Origin: an uncultured Pseudogracilibacillus sp.
Lineage (GTDB): Bacteria; Bacillota; Bacilli; Bacillales; Amphibacillaceae
DNA length: 64,000 nucleotides
Assembly (NCBI GenBank): GCA_937974845.1
Contig: CALJVC010000035.1
Location: forward strand, 10,108-74,107
Reading direction: 5' to 3'
Below are positions 40,300 to 49,393 of the stretch, piece after piece. Under the pieces are notes generated by a model that was given only the letters and a program-made list of their open reading frames with translations, had not been told where the DNA came from and ran no database searches. Each line of letters starts with the position of its first letter. The first letter of the stretch is position 1. The position numbers and the translations under genes were made by a program.

Positions 40300-40342
40300 A
40301 AGATAAAGGGTGAAAGTAGCCTCAATCGCTAACTTCCACCCT
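40300..40342 (-). terminator. Intrinsic terminator of the methionine operon
   Basis: AGGGTGGAAGTTAGC pairs with GCTACTTTCACCCT (one to two mismatches) on the minus strand, followed by TTATCTTTTAT. It lies 7 bases after the metE stop. Confidence 0.85.
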
Positions 40343-40348
40343 CTTCTG

Positions 40349-42634
40349 TTATTGCTTTACTTCTATTTCCTCTCGAATTTCCTTCGCTGCTTCTACCATC
40401 ACGGACAAGGCTTCGATTGTTTCTGTTTCCTTCCGTGTCTTTAAACCGCAATCGGGATTGACCCAAAATTGCTTCACAGGAATCGTTTGTAAAGCACGAT
40501 TGATATGGCACTTAATTTCTCCCTTTGTCGGAATCCTTGGGCTATGGATATCGTAGACCCCTAGACCAATTTCCTTTTTATAGGTATTGGTTTCGAAGGT
40601 AGAAATAAGTTCCCCGTGACTGCGCGACGTTTCAATGGAAATGACGTCTGCATCTAAAGCGTCTATTGCATCGAAAATATCTTCAAACTGCGAATAGCAC
40701 ATGTGGGTATGAATCTGGGTCTTCGGTTGGGCCGTTGCCGTCGCTAGGCGGAAGGCATAGGCTGCATTTTCAAGATAGTCCTCCCACTTTTCTGGATCTA
40801 AAGGTAGACCTTCTCGCAGGGCTGGTTCATCGACCTGAATAATGCTAATCCCTGCTTCCTCTAAGGCTTCTACTTCCTTCTGTAAGGCTAAGGCAATTTG
40901 CTTCATAATCGTAGCATCGCTCGCCTCGTCATGGGCAAAGGACCAATTTAAAATCGTAACTGGACCAGTCAACATCCCCTTCACTGGTCGTTCTGTTAAC
41001 GACTGGGCATAGAGACTTTCCTTAACTGTCATCGGCCCTTGCCAGCTTACGTCACCATAGATTAACGGTGGCTTAACACAACGGGAACCATAGGACTGCA
41101 CCCAACCATACTCCGTTACTAAAAATCCACCTAGTTTTTCACCAAAGTATTCGACCATGTCATTTCTTTCAAATTCCCCATGGACTAAGACGTCGAGATC
41201 GAGTTCTTCCTGAAGTTTGATCCAACGTTTAATTTGTCCCTGGATAAAGGTGTTGTAGTCTGCTTCTGTCACTTCTCCCTTACGCCACTTCGTTCTCGTC
41301 CGTCGAACCTCTGGAGTCTGGGGCAGGCTACCGATGGTCGTCGTCGGTAATAAAGGAAGATTTAAATGCTCCTTCTGTAACGGGAGCCGTTCCGTAAAGG
41401 GGGCTCGGCGCCGGGCTGCATCAGGAGTTAAGGAAGCCAAGGCTTGCTGAACCTCTTGATTAGAACGGTAAGTAGACTTCAGCTTTTCCAGGGCTTGCTC
41501 TACTTGTGTAATTTCCTTCCGAATCGCTTCCCGCCCCTCCTTTAGCCCCTTAGCTAAAAGGACGACTTCCGCCAATTTTTCATCGGCAAAAGAAAGGCCA
41601 GCTAAAATGATTGGATCAATCTTACTCTCTAACTCCTTAGTAACCGGAACGTGGAGCAAGGAGCAGGAAGGTTGAATAATAATATCCCCATCTTTTACAA
41701 ATTGCTTTAACGTTTCTAAAACGGTTAACCTTTCTCCTATATCCGCCCGCCATACGTTACGGCCGTCGATAATACCAGCTACTAAGGTTTTTCCTTGAGG
41801 AAAACCGTAGGTACGAATTTGTTCCAAAGAGTCTCCATGGACAAAGTCTAGACCGAAACCCGCAACCGGTAACTGAATAATTTCTGGATAATGGTAGATT
41901 TTTTCAAAGTAGGTTTGAAAAATAATGTTTATTCCTGGCACTTCCTTCGCGAAGGTATCGTAGACCTTTTTCGTAAGGTAAAGAGTCTCTTCGTCTACCT
42001 TCGTAACGAAAATCGGCTCATCTACTTGAACCCAAGTAGCTCCGGCCTCCTCTAATTCTTTCAGCTGCTGGACATAGAGTGGAAGGAATTGTTCGACTAA
42101 GCGCGGGAAATCTTCCGCCTCATAACCTTTCGAAAGCTTTAGGAAAGTAATCGGACCAAGGAGGACGGGCTTACCAGCGATTCCTAGGGTCTCCTTAGCT
42201 TCCTTATAATAACGCAGGGCCCGGTTGTCGACTAGACGGGGCGTCACCCCGTTTAATTCCGGAACGATATAATGGTAGTTCGTATTAAACCACTTCGTCA
42301 TCTCTGAAGCGACCGCTTCTTCCCGCCCACGGGCAATAGCAAAATACGTATCTTCATCGACTGCTCCTCCAGAATAAGAAAAGCGTTGGGGGACGACGCC
42401 AAAGCTTACGGCCGTATCTAAAACATGATCATACAAAGAAAAGTCCCCAACCGGAATTAAATCTAATCCTTGTTCCTGTTGCTTTTTTAAATTATTTAGC
42501 CGGATTTCCCGGGTTCTTTCTAAAAGGGTCTCCTTTGTAATCTCCCCATCCCAATAACTTTCTAGGGCGCGCTTCCATTCACGCTGTTCCCCAATTCTCG
42601 GATAACCTAGATTTGAACTTAAAATTTTTGTCAT
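40349..42634 (-). CDS. metE: Cobalamin-independent methionine synthase
   Basis: Transfers the methyl group of 5-methyltetrahydropteroyl-glutamate to homocysteine. The 761 residues comprise the two (beta/alpha)8 barrels. The N-terminal barrel has [20 protein letters not shown]. The C-terminal barrel has the zinc ligands: [10 protein letters not shown] (His and Cys), the Glu of the [13 protein letters not shown] segment, and [11 protein letters not shown] (Cys). The ATG at 42634 follows GGAGG at eight bases; the ATG at 42649 overlaps that site. Last gene of the SAM-riboswitch operon, 16 bases after yitJ. Confidence 0.97.
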   Translation of the reverse strand: MTKILSSNLGYPRIGEQREWKRALESYWDGEITKETLLERTREIRLNNLKKQQEQGLDLIPVGDFSLYDHVLDTAVSFGVVPQRFSYSGGAVDEDTYFAIARGREEAVASEMTKWFNTNYHYIVPELNGVTPRLVDNRALRYYKEAKETLGIAGKPVLLGPITFLKLSKGYEAEDFPRLVEQFLPLYVQQLKELEEAGATWVQVDEPIFVTKVDEETLYLTKKVYDTFAKEVPGINIIFQTYFEKIYHYPEIIQLPVAGFGLDFVHGDSLEQIRTYGFPQGKTLVAGIIDGRNVWRADIGERLTVLETLKQFVKDGDIIIQPSCSLLHVPVTKELESKIDPIILAGLSFADEKLAEVVLLAKGLKEGREAIRKEITQVEQALEKLKSTYRSNQEVQQALASLTPDAARRRAPFTERLPLQKEHLNLPLLPTTTIGSLPQTPEVRRTRTKWRKGEVTEADYNTFIQGQIKRWIKLQEELDLDVLVHGEFERNDMVEYFGEKLGGFLVTEYGWVQSYGSRCVKPPLIYGDVSWQGPMTVKESLYAQSLTERPVKGMLTGPVTILNWSFAHDEASDATIMKQIALALQKEVEALEEAGISIIQVDEPALREGLPLDPEKWEDYLENAAYAFRLATATAQPKTQIHTHMCYSQFEDIFDAIDALDADVISIETSRSHGELISTFETNTYKKEIGLGVYDIHSPRIPTKGEIKCHINRALQTIPVKQFWVNPDCGLKTRKETETIEALSVMVEAAKEIREEIEVKQ

Positions 42635-42650
42635 TTTCTCTTCCTCCATT

Positions 42651-44492
42651 TTATATTTCTAAAGCTGTAAAAGCTTGGGTCGCTGTTTTCTCATGAATGT
42701 ATTCCACTAAAGGTACGATGATGTCATACCTTAAAAAAGGTGTAATTAAATAAATCGTAGAAAAGTGCTTCAGGGCCTCATCGATCAATTCTTTAGAAAG
42801 ACGGATGCTTTCTTCGGTCGAGCGCTGTCGATTGCCAGCTACCCGCTTCATTCGTTCCCGTACCTCTTCCGTCAAAGTAATTCCCGGTACTTCGTGATGT
42901 AAAAACTCTGCATTCCTCGACGAGGTCAAAGGCATGATACCGACAAAAATTGGTACATCGATGTGGCGGGTCGCTTCTTTTAATTCAGCAAACCTTTCCG
43001 GATGGTAGATCGGCTGGGTTAAAATATAATCTGCTCCGCTTTTTATTTTCTTTTCCATCCGTTGAACAGCCCTTTCTAAATTAGCTACGTTCGGATTAAA
43101 GGCTGCGGCAACACTGAAGGCTGTTTTTTCCCGCAAAGACTTTCCTGAAAAAGATAGGCCTTCATTTCCTTTCTTAATCAATTCAATAAGCTTAAAAGAG
43201 TTAACATCGAAGACAGAAGTAGCTCCAGGAAAGTCACCAATCTTTGTCGGATCTCCCGTAATAGCTAAAATTTCATGAATCCCTAACGTATGCAGACCCA
43301 TTAAGTGGGCTTGCAAGCCGATTAAATTACGGTCCCTACAGGTTAAATGAACAAGGGGACGGATTCCTTCCTTTTGCAATATCGTGGCCATGGCGATATT
43401 GCTCACCCGAGGGGTCGCCAGGGAATTGTCTGCTAAAGTAATGGCGTCAATTCCAGCCTTTTTTAAGGCCCGGGCTCCTTCGAGATATTCGGTTACATCT
43501 AGATGTTTCGGAGCATCAAGTTCGACGATAATCGTCGGTTTTTTTCGGGCAAGTTCAGGGAGGGACTCCTCCTTCCGCTTCGTCTCTTTTGCTATCCGAA
43601 TTGGTTCCTGGCGGGCAACCGTCTTCGATACGACCGGAGCCTTTCCCTTTACTCCTTCAGCAAGGGCCCGAATGTGCTCAGGAGTAGTACCACAGCACCC
43701 ACCTAAAAGCCGGACACCTTGTTGACGTAAGCGTTCTGCTACGGTTTTAAAATAGGAAGGCTCGTTTTCGTAATATAAAATCCCGTCCCGATAGGCTGGT
43801 AGACTCGCATTCGGATACGCTGATAAATAGGCCCGTTCAGGTAGGCGAACCGTCTCAAGGGAACGGACTACTTGGGCGGGACCGAGACGACAGTTGACAC
43901 CAACGACATCCGCGCCTAAGGCTTCAAGCTGGTCGATTCCTTCTTGTAAAGATAAGCCCTGTTCTAAAACGCCAGGTTCGTGCATGGACACGTTAGCCAC
44001 AATGGGTAGATCCGTCTCTTCCCGGGCAATGGCTAAAACCGTCTTTAATTCATCTAAATCATAATAAGTCTCTAAAATGAGACCATCTACTTCTTCGAGA
44101 AGGAGGCTATATAGCTGTTCGCGGAAGCTCCGCTTTATTTCAGCCATGCTTTCGTTGAGCACCTTCCCTCCTCGGATTCCTCCGATATTCCCTAAAACAA
44201 AGGCACGACCTTGGCTTGCCTTTTTAGCAATTTGGACACCGGCTGTGTTAATTTTTTTTACCTGATCCTCTAGGCCATAGCGGGAAAGCTTAATATAATT
44301 CGCCCCGTAGGTATTCGTTTGGATAACTTGGGCACCGGCATGAATATAAGCTTCATGGACATGTTGAATCTGTTCTGAATGGGTTATATTTAGTTGTTCG
44401 AAGCATTGGTCGACGCCGTGGGAATATAAAATCGTCCCCATGGCACCATCGGCAACCAATATTTCCTCTTTTAAGCGGGTTAACAATCCCAT
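42651..44492 (-). CDS. yitJ: Bifunctional homocysteine S-methyltransferase / 5,10-methylenetetrahydrofolate reductase
   Basis: 613 residues in two domains. The N-terminal homocysteine methyltransferase (1-285) has [20 protein letters not shown] and the zinc motif [11 protein letters not shown]. The C-terminal half (about 320-610) is MTHFR, with [51 protein letters not shown] and [11 protein letters not shown]. It makes 5-methyl-THF for MetE next door and may also methylate homocysteine itself. Same domain order as B. subtilis YitJ. It lies one base from metI, so translation is coupled. Confidence 0.95.
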   Translation of the reverse strand: MGLLTRLKEEILVADGAMGTILYSHGVDQCFEQLNITHSEQIQHVHEAYIHAGAQVIQTNTYGANYIKLSRYGLEDQVKKINTAGVQIAKKASQGRAFVLGNIGGIRGGKVLNESMAEIKRSFREQLYSLLLEEVDGLILETYYDLDELKTVLAIAREETDLPIVANVSMHEPGVLEQGLSLQEGIDQLEALGADVVGVNCRLGPAQVVRSLETVRLPERAYLSAYPNASLPAYRDGILYYENEPSYFKTVAERLRQQGVRLLGGCCGTTPEHIRALAEGVKGKAPVVSKTVARQEPIRIAKETKRKEESLPELARKKPTIIVELDAPKHLDVTEYLEGARALKKAGIDAITLADNSLATPRVSNIAMATILQKEGIRPLVHLTCRDRNLIGLQAHLMGLHTLGIHEILAITGDPTKIGDFPGATSVFDVNSFKLIELIKKGNEGLSFSGKSLREKTAFSVAAAFNPNVANLERAVQRMEKKIKSGADYILTQPIYHPERFAELKEATRHIDVPIFVGIMPLTSSRNAEFLHHEVPGITLTEEVRERMKRVAGNRQRSTEESIRLSKELIDEALKHFSTIYLITPFLRYDIIVPLVEYIHEKTATQAFTALEI

Positions 44493-44493
44493 G

Positions 44494-45615
44494 CTAGACT
44501 CCCTCCTTTACCCTTGCTTGGGCTAAAGCCTGGTCGATATCGTAAATTAAGTCATCGGGGTGTTCTATTCCGACCGATGCCCGCAAGAGGCAATCCGTAA
44601 GGCCATAGGACAACCGAACCTCTTCCGGAATATCCATATGGGTTTGGGTGATTGGGTAAGTGAGAAAACTTTCCACGCCTCCTAGGCTTTCAGCGAAGGT
44701 AAAAATTTCTAAAGCTTGTAAAAAAGGTTCTACTAAAACCTGATCCTTCACTTCGAAACTTAACATCCCACCTCGGCCTGGATAATAGACTTCCGTTATA
44801 AGAGGATGGGTGCGTAAGTAGTCCCGTAAACGCCGAGCATTCTCTTCATGTTGCCTCATCCTAAGGGCCAAGGTCTTCATGCCACGAAGTAGGCTCCAAC
44901 TATCGTAAGGGGAAAGCACGGCGCCGATTGAATTGTGCAAAAAAGCAAGCTCCTCAGCTAATTTTTCCTCCTTGACGATGACTAGGCCCGCTAGGAGATC
45001 ATTATGGCCGGCTAAATATTTCGTAGCACTATGCAGAACGATATCGGCTCCAAGTTCCAAGGGCCGTTGGATATAAGGAGTGTACAAGGTGTTATCGACG
45101 ATGTGTATGAGGCCCTGCTCCTTTGTAAACTGGGAGATTTTTTTTAAATCGACCGTCTGCAATAAAGGATTCGACGGCGATTCGATAAAGACAGCCTTCG
45201 TATTCGGCTGGATAAGATCGACGAGTTCCGCTTCATCCTTGCCTGACCAGTAAGTAAATTCAAAGCCATACTTCTTTTCCAAAAGTTTAAAAAGTCGATA
45301 GTTTCCTCCGTAAATATCCCGGTTAGCAATTACATGGGAACCCTTTGGAAAAAGGGAAAAAACAAGCTGAACGGCCGACATACCGGAACTCGTCGCAAAG
45401 GCCCTTCTTCCTCCTTCTAACTCAGCTACCGCCTCTTCTAAAACATCCCGCGTCGGGTTTCCCGTACGAATATAGTCGTAACCTTCCTGGAGGCCGAGCC
45501 GTTCATGGCGATAGGCCGTTGAGAAGTAAATCGGTGTACTGATCGCTCGGTGGGGCTCATCCCGACGATTACCCATTTGCACTAAAAAGGTCTCGCGCTT
45601 ACAGCGTACAGTCAT
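44494..45615 (-). CDS. metI: Cystathionine gamma-synthase / O-acetylhomoserine thiolyase (MetI-type PLP enzyme)
   Basis: A 373-residue PLP fold type I enzyme of transsulfuration. YDYIRTGNPTRDVLEEAVAELEGG, the PLP phosphate region SSGMSAVQLVF, DIYGGNYRL and the lysine motif HSATKYLAGHNDLLAG (Schiff-base Lys near 198) are visible. Its order before yitJ and metE matches B. subtilis metI. A metC beta-lyase partner, adjacent to metI in B. subtilis, is absent. The ATG at 45615 follows AAAGGAG; frame extension to 45660 runs into the hairpin and is unlikely. Confidence 0.92.
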   Translation of the reverse strand: MTVRCKRETFLVQMGNRRDEPHRAISTPIYFSTAYRHERLGLQEGYDYIRTGNPTRDVLEEAVAELEGGRRAFATSSGMSAVQLVFSLFPKGSHVIANRDIYGGNYRLFKLLEKKYGFEFTYWSGKDEAELVDLIQPNTKAVFIESPSNPLLQTVDLKKISQFTKEQGLIHIVDNTLYTPYIQRPLELGADIVLHSATKYLAGHNDLLAGLVIVKEEKLAEELAFLHNSIGAVLSPYDSWSLLRGMKTLALRMRQHEENARRLRDYLRTHPLITEVYYPGRGGMLSFEVKDQVLVEPFLQALEIFTFAESLGGVESFLTYPITQTHMDIPEEVRLSYGLTDCLLRASVGIEHPDDLIYDIDQALAQARVKEGV

Positions 45616-45633
45616 CTCGCATCTCCTTTCATC

Positions 45634-45716
45634 AATAAAAAAGAGGCAGTACGTTTGCAACGGCGCAATCAGCGCACATCGTTACAAACGAAACTGCCTC
45701 TAGTAGACTAGTCAGC
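45634..45716 (-). promoter_or_regulatory. CTGACTAG element plus long terminator hairpin between yezD and metI (element A)
   Basis: On the minus strand GCTGACTAG-TCT-ACTAGAGGC (45696-45716) runs into a hairpin whose outer stem is AGAGGCAGT/ACTGCCTCT (45693-45701 and 45642-45650) and whose inner stem is CGTTTG/CAAACG, followed by TTTTTT. It is a strong intrinsic terminator inside the operon, after yezD and before metI. The same core recurs upstream of cysJ and cysH. Confidence 0.75.
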
Positions 45717-45730
45717 AACTTTCGTCTAAT

Positions 45731-45886
45731 TTATGTTTGTTTCACTGTAAGGGGGAAACGTTTTTTCTCTGTCGTATCAATCTGAGTCACCTTGCCGTTA
45801 TGAACGGTAATGACGACAGAACCGTATTCTAAGGAACGTAGACTTTTTTCTAAATGGTTCACTTGTTCCTTTGTCAATTTTCCCAT
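45731..45886 (-). CDS. YezD-like DUF2292 small protein
   Basis: 51 residues, starting MGKLTKEQVNHLEKSLRSLE and continuing YGSVVITVHNGKVTQIDTTEKKRF. This short family (DUF2292) has one helix followed by a small beta segment and is found with sulfur-assimilation genes in Bacillaceae. Function unknown. AAAGGAGAG lies seven bases before the ATG. It is the first gene after the SAM riboswitch. A paralogue of 47 residues lies in the cys operon at 59985-60128, sharing the YG-V-I-V--GK--Q-----K pattern. Confidence 0.85.
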   Translation of the reverse strand: MGKLTKEQVNHLEKSLRSLEYGSVVITVHNGKVTQIDTTEKKRFPLTVKQT

Positions 45887-45987
45887 TTTTATCTCTCCTT
45901 TACATTTCTTTACATCCTATGGTAAACGACATGTAGTGTACCCTTGCAACAACAGCCGTTAAGGAAAGAAAGGAGGATTTCCTGTTC

Positions 45988-46031
45988 ATGAAAAAACCTC
46001 TTCTTATTTTGTAGAAAAATAAGAAGAGGTA
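45988..46031 (-). terminator. Expression-platform terminator of the SAM-I riboswitch
   Basis: ACCTCTTCTTATTTTT pairs with AAAATAAGAAGAGGT on the minus strand, followed by TTTTTTC. Its 5' arm CTCTTCTTAT is complementary to the riboswitch P1 3' strand GATAAGAAGAG, giving the expected mutually exclusive antiterminator. Confidence 0.92.
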
Positions 46032-46047
46032 GTGATATCCGTCCGTT

Positions 46048-46158
46048 CTCTTCTTATCTTTCAGCATTTGTTGCTTGCAGGAATTGGCACAGTACTTCTT
46101 TAGAAGTCTGTTGCCGAAGCTTCATAGGGCCCGTCCCTCCACTTCTCTGGATAAGAAT
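46048..46158 (-). promoter_or_regulatory. SAM-I (S-box) riboswitch controlling the yezD-metI-yitJ-metE operon
   Basis: On the minus strand the aptamer reads TTCTTATCCAGAGAAGTGGA, then GGGACGGGCCC, TATGAAGCTTCGGCAACA, GTGCCAATTCCTGC and GAAAGATAAGAAGAG. These are the conserved S-box elements: P1 with CTTATC/GATAAG, the P2 AGAG and GGAGGGA kink-turn region, the GAAGC-GGCAAC core and TGCCAA-TCCTGC. When SAM is bound the terminator at 45988-46031 forms and methionine genes are off. Confidence 0.95.
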
Positions 46159-46186
46159 GAATTGCTTATATGCGATTGTGTGTAAT

Positions 46187-46215
46187 ACTTTACCTGATAA
46201 ATTTTTCCTTGTCAA
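46187..46215 (-). promoter_or_regulatory. Sigma-A promoter of the methionine operon
   Basis: On the minus strand TTGACA (46210-46215) and TAAAGT (46187-46192) are 17 bases apart, about 30 bases upstream of the SAM aptamer. Confidence 0.8.
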
Positions 46216-46314
46216 CTATTTTCTAAATATTCCCGCAATCATCGGATTTTCTACAGCCTAGCTTCTCTAGTATTCTATGCTGCATCCTCGGGAATATGAA
46301 AATTTTCTACTCGC

Positions 46315-47295
46315 TTATAAGTAATTTTTTCTCAAGCTAGCAGGGTCAGCCGGATGGATATAGCCTGGTCCGATATCGTAAACGGTCTTTGCTCCGGTTT
46401 GTCCTTCTTGGTGAAGACGGTAGGCCGCCCGAGCATAGGCAACGAGGACACTAGCTGTAAATTCTGGATTGCTCTCTAGTTTTAAACTAAACTCGACCAC
46501 TTGCTTGTTCCCTTCTCCGGTCTGACCGCTGTGGATGACAAAGCCTCCGTGGGGCATCTTTTGATGATCACGGCGTAACTCTTCCTCAGAAATGAAATGG
46601 ACCGTTGTATCATAGTCTGCAAAGTAGTTTGGCATCGTTTTAATATCCTTTTCTACTTTAGCAGAATCAGCCCCCTCTTCTAAAACAACAAAGCACTCTC
46701 GCTTATGACGCTCGCCGGCGGAAAGATTAGGGTTTTCCCCCGCTCGAACTTGGTCCATTGCTTCCTCCGATGGCAAGGTATACTGGACGCCGTCCTTAAC
46801 CCCCTCTACCCTTCGAACCGCATCGGAATGTCCCTGACTCAGTCCCTTACCCCAGAAAGTATAGGTCGAACCTTGCTGTAGCACCGCTTCGCCGATTACC
46901 CGGTTAATCGAAAAGAGGCCCGGGTCCCAGCCGACAGAAATAATACTTAAGTGACCATGTTTCTTAGCAACTTCGTCAACACTAGCATAATATTCAGGAA
47001 TTTTTGCATGGGTATCGAAGCTATCGACCGTATTAAACATTCGGGCATAGTAAGGGGTCTGCTCCGGTAAATCCGTAGCCGATCCACCACAAAGTAACAT
47101 CACATCGATCTTATCTTTATAGGCTTCTACCTCATCAATATGTAAAGAAGCGGTCTCCGGATGGAGGGTTTCTACTTGGCCACGGCGGGAAAAGACTGCG
47201 ACTAATTCCATATCCTTTTGTTGGCTAATCGCTGCCTCTGCCCCCCGACCAAGATTTCCATAACCGATAATTCCAACTTTAATTTTCTTTGACAT
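46315..47295 (-). CDS. ddh: meso-Diaminopimelate D-dehydrogenase
   Basis: A 326-residue NADPH enzyme interconverting tetrahydrodipicolinate and meso-diaminopimelate, a one-step route to lysine and peptidoglycan precursor. The Rossmann motif VGIIGYGNLGRGAEAAI is at 7-23. LVAVFSRRG, GSATDLPEQTPYYARMFNTVDSFDTHAKIP and VGWDPGLFSINRVI match the Ddh family, as does CFVVLEEGADSAKVEKDIKTMPNYFADYDTTVHFI. Full length. It stands alone; its upstream region contains a DnaA-box cluster. GGTGGG precedes the ATG. Confidence 0.95.
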   Translation of the reverse strand: MSKKIKVGIIGYGNLGRGAEAAISQQKDMELVAVFSRRGQVETLHPETASLHIDEVEAYKDKIDVMLLCGGSATDLPEQTPYYARMFNTVDSFDTHAKIPEYYASVDEVAKKHGHLSIISVGWDPGLFSINRVIGEAVLQQGSTYTFWGKGLSQGHSDAVRRVEGVKDGVQYTLPSEEAMDQVRAGENPNLSAGERHKRECFVVLEEGADSAKVEKDIKTMPNYFADYDTTVHFISEEELRRDHQKMPHGGFVIHSGQTGEGNKQVVEFSLKLESNPEFTASVLVAYARAAYRLHQEGQTGAKTVYDIGPGYIHPADPASLRKNYL

Positions 47296-47406
47296 CGTTA
47301 TCCCACCTATTAATAAAATACGTATACTTTGCTTTTATCGTATCCTTTTTTATTTTAAAGTTCAACGATTCGGGTGCCTTTTTTCGACAAACTAGAACAT
47401 ATGTAC

Positions 47407-47548
47407 TTATCCAGAGGTTGTGGATAAAATGTGGAAGACTTTGTTTTTTTCCACGGAAATATGTTTTTTCTTCACAAAAAAACTTTGTTATCCACATATC
47501 ATTCACAAAACTCCTTGTTTATCCCCAATCTCTTGTTAATCAATCCAC
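47407..47548. promoter_or_regulatory. Cluster of DnaA boxes upstream of ddh
   Basis: Within 142 bp there are two perfect DnaA boxes (TGTGGATAA at 47419-47427 and TTATCCACA at 47487-47495), two with one mismatch (TTATCCAGA at 47407-47415, TTATCCCCA at 47518-47526), one with two mismatches (CAATCCACA at 47540-47548) and a weaker TGTGGAAGA at 47430-47438. The region is AT-rich and non-coding. No dnaA or replication initiator gene is in the window, so it is more likely a DnaA-titration or regulatory cluster than oriC. Confidence 0.72.
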
Positions 47549-47685
47549 AATTCGAACCTTTTATTAAAGGGTAGACTCATAACAGAAACCCACAACTATT
47601 TTAGAAACTGCAGATGAAGGCTTTCCGGAAGTAAAAGCCGGTATTCTAAATTAGGCAGTCCTCCTCTGTAATCGGAAGTTTTTTC

Positions 47686-48000
47686 TGTATACATGGTCTG
47701 CTTTTACTGTAAACGAAATTTTTTTCATTAACACTAAACGGAGCTAGAATAAATGGCATCTATTCCCGTATACAATGGAGGGCTCTACTGTATACAGGAT
47801 AAAATTTTTTTAAAAACTATATACAGTAGAAGCTTGTACTGTAAACAGGATAAAATTTTTTCATATCCGGTATACAGTAGATCGGTCTACTGTTAACGAA
47901 AACCGAACTTGTTTACAAGAGAAGCTTTTCTTGTAAATGAAACTAATTTCTATATACAGCAAACAGCTCTCTTGTAAATAGTAATCTTTCCTATATACAG
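47686..48000. repeat. Helically phased array of dyad repeats (TGTATACA/TGTAAACA-type half-sites)
   Basis: Thirteen 8-base half-sites related to TGTATACA are centred at 47689.5, 711.5, 770.5, 792.5, 821.5, 843.5, 872.5, 894.5, 913.5, 935.5, 954.5, 976.5 and 995.5. They form six dyads with centres always 22 bp apart, plus one lone left half. Gaps between dyads are 59, 29, 29, 19, 19 and 19 bp, which differ by whole DNA turns. Dyad arms extend further, e.g. GTATACAGTAGA with TCTACTGTTAAC. T-tracts (ATTTTTTT) follow the first three dyads. The array lies between the DnaA boxes and the terminator of the purine permease. Left half-sites favour TATACA, right ones TGTAAA. Confidence 0.85.
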
Positions 48001-48025
48001 TTTGGCCAGAAAAAAAGTGGGGTAA

Positions 48026-48068
48026 TGCAAAAAAAGAATGGGATTCAAGCTCAGTTGCTTGAATCCCA
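48026..48068 (-). terminator. Intrinsic terminator after the purine permease
   Basis: A perfect 12-bp stem, TGGGATTCAAGC and complement, with a 6-base loop, followed on the minus strand by TTCTTTTTTTG. Confidence 0.93.
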
Positions 48069-48074
48069 CACCTT

Positions 48075-49358
48075 TTATGGAAAGAAAATCATTTGCAGAA
48101 TGAAGATAACTCCAAAAATATAGACGAGAGGATGTACTTCTTTTCCTTTACCACTGAAAAGCTTTAAAATTGGATAGGTAATAAAACCAACCGCAATACC
48201 TGTAGCGATACTTGCCGTAAGGGGCATCATTAAAACGATAGCAAAGGTCGGAAAGGCTTCATCAAAGCTTTTCCAGTCGATTTTCGCTAAACCGCTCAAC
48301 ATAAAGCTTCCGACGATAATTAAGGCTGGTGCCGTAATGGCAGAAAGGCTAGAAATAGCCTCGACCAAAGGAGAGAAAAAGAGCGTGACGATAAAGAGTC
48401 CGGCGACGACAAGGCTCGTCAGTCCCGTACGTCCCCCTACACTTACACCCGAAGTCGACTCAATATAGGCCGTCGCTGGTGTCGTTCCGAAGGTAGCCCC
48501 TACCGTTGTTGCTACTGCGTCGGCAGTGAAGGCTTGACGGGCACGAGGAAGCTTACCGTCCTTTAAAAAGCCAGCCTGTTCCGAAACACCGATAATCGTC
48601 CCCGTCGTATCGAAAATAGTTACTAATAAAAAGGATAACACGACAGCGTAAAGACCGTGGGAAAAGACACCGGCTAGATCGAGGTCAAAAAAGACCGGGG
48701 CCGGTGGAGAAGCGACGACGCCATTCATCTCTAACATCCCAGTAAAATAACCAATAATGGCCGTAAGGAGCATACCAATAAAGATTGCCCCCTTCACCTT
48801 CCAAGCAAGTAAAACCAAGGTAATAAACAAACCTACAATCGTCAATAAAGTAACTGGATTGCGAACATCACCAAACATCACTAAAGTATCTGGATTCGCA
48901 ACGATCAAGCCAGAATTACTTAAACCTAAAAAGGCGATGAAAAGTCCGATTCCAGCAGAAATCCCATATTTTAAAGAATCCGGAATCGCACTAATTAAAA
49001 GCTCCCGGAAAGATGTGAAAGTAAGTAGTAAAAAAAGAATCCCAGCAAAAAACACCGCACCGAAAACGACTTGATAACTGACTCCCTCCGTCGCTACGAC
49101 GCTAACGAAATACGCGTTGATTCCCATTCCCGGGGCAATAGCTATCGGATAATTTGCCCAAAGCGCCATAATTAAGGTACCGATGACCGCCGTTATTACC
49201 GTGGCCACGAAAACCTGTTCAAAGGGCACGCCAGCGGAAGAAAGGATCGCCGGGTTAACTACGACGATGTAGGCCATCGTTAAAAAGGTCGTAAAACCCG
49301 CTAACACTTCCGTCCGTGCATCTGTTCCTGCTTCTTTTAATTTGAAAAATTGTTCCAT
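48075..49358 (-). CDS. NCS2/AzgA-family purine permease (PbuG-like)
   Basis: The 427-residue membrane transporter has about 12-14 helices. The AzgA signature appears in TEVLAGFTTFLTMAYIVVVNPAILSSAG (about 17-44), NYPIAIAPGMGINAYF (about 69-84) and the C-terminal half motif FDTTGTIIGVSEQAGFL and TTPATAYIESTSGVSVGGRTGLTSLV. It is a probable proton-coupled hypoxanthine/guanine importer like B. subtilis PbuG/PbuO. No purine riboswitch is visible upstream; the promoter instead contains GGGTAA repeats. It has its own terminator. Confidence 0.92.
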   Translation of the reverse strand: MEQFFKLKEAGTDARTEVLAGFTTFLTMAYIVVVNPAILSSAGVPFEQVFVATVITAVIGTLIMALWANYPIAIAPGMGINAYFVSVVATEGVSYQVVFGAVFFAGILFLLLTFTSFRELLISAIPDSLKYGISAGIGLFIAFLGLSNSGLIVANPDTLVMFGDVRNPVTLLTIVGLFITLVLLAWKVKGAIFIGMLLTAIIGYFTGMLEMNGVVASPPAPVFFDLDLAGVFSHGLYAVVLSFLLVTIFDTTGTIIGVSEQAGFLKDGKLPRARQAFTADAVATTVGATFGTTPATAYIESTSGVSVGGRTGLTSLVVAGLFIVTLFFSPLVEAISSLSAITAPALIIVGSFMLSGLAKIDWKSFDEAFPTFAIVLMMPLTASIATGIAVGFITYPILKLFSGKGKEVHPLVYIFGVIFILQMIFFP

Positions 49359-49393
49359 ATTCTTCGCTCCAAACTGTTAAAATCTTTCATTTA

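Noticed and set aside
43384..43725. 113-codon plus-strand frame inside yitJ
   Set aside because: Antisense to the conserved bifunctional methionine enzyme.
47686..48000. CRISPR array
   Set aside because: Repeats are short degenerate dyads with variable 19-59 bp gaps, not identical 25-40 bp repeats with unique spacers, and no cas genes are near.
47407..48000. Chromosomal or plasmid replication origin
   Set aside because: DnaA boxes and iteron-like sites are present, but there is no dnaA, dnaN, rep or par gene, and all surrounding genes are ordinary chromosomal ones. Kept as a control-site hypothesis only.
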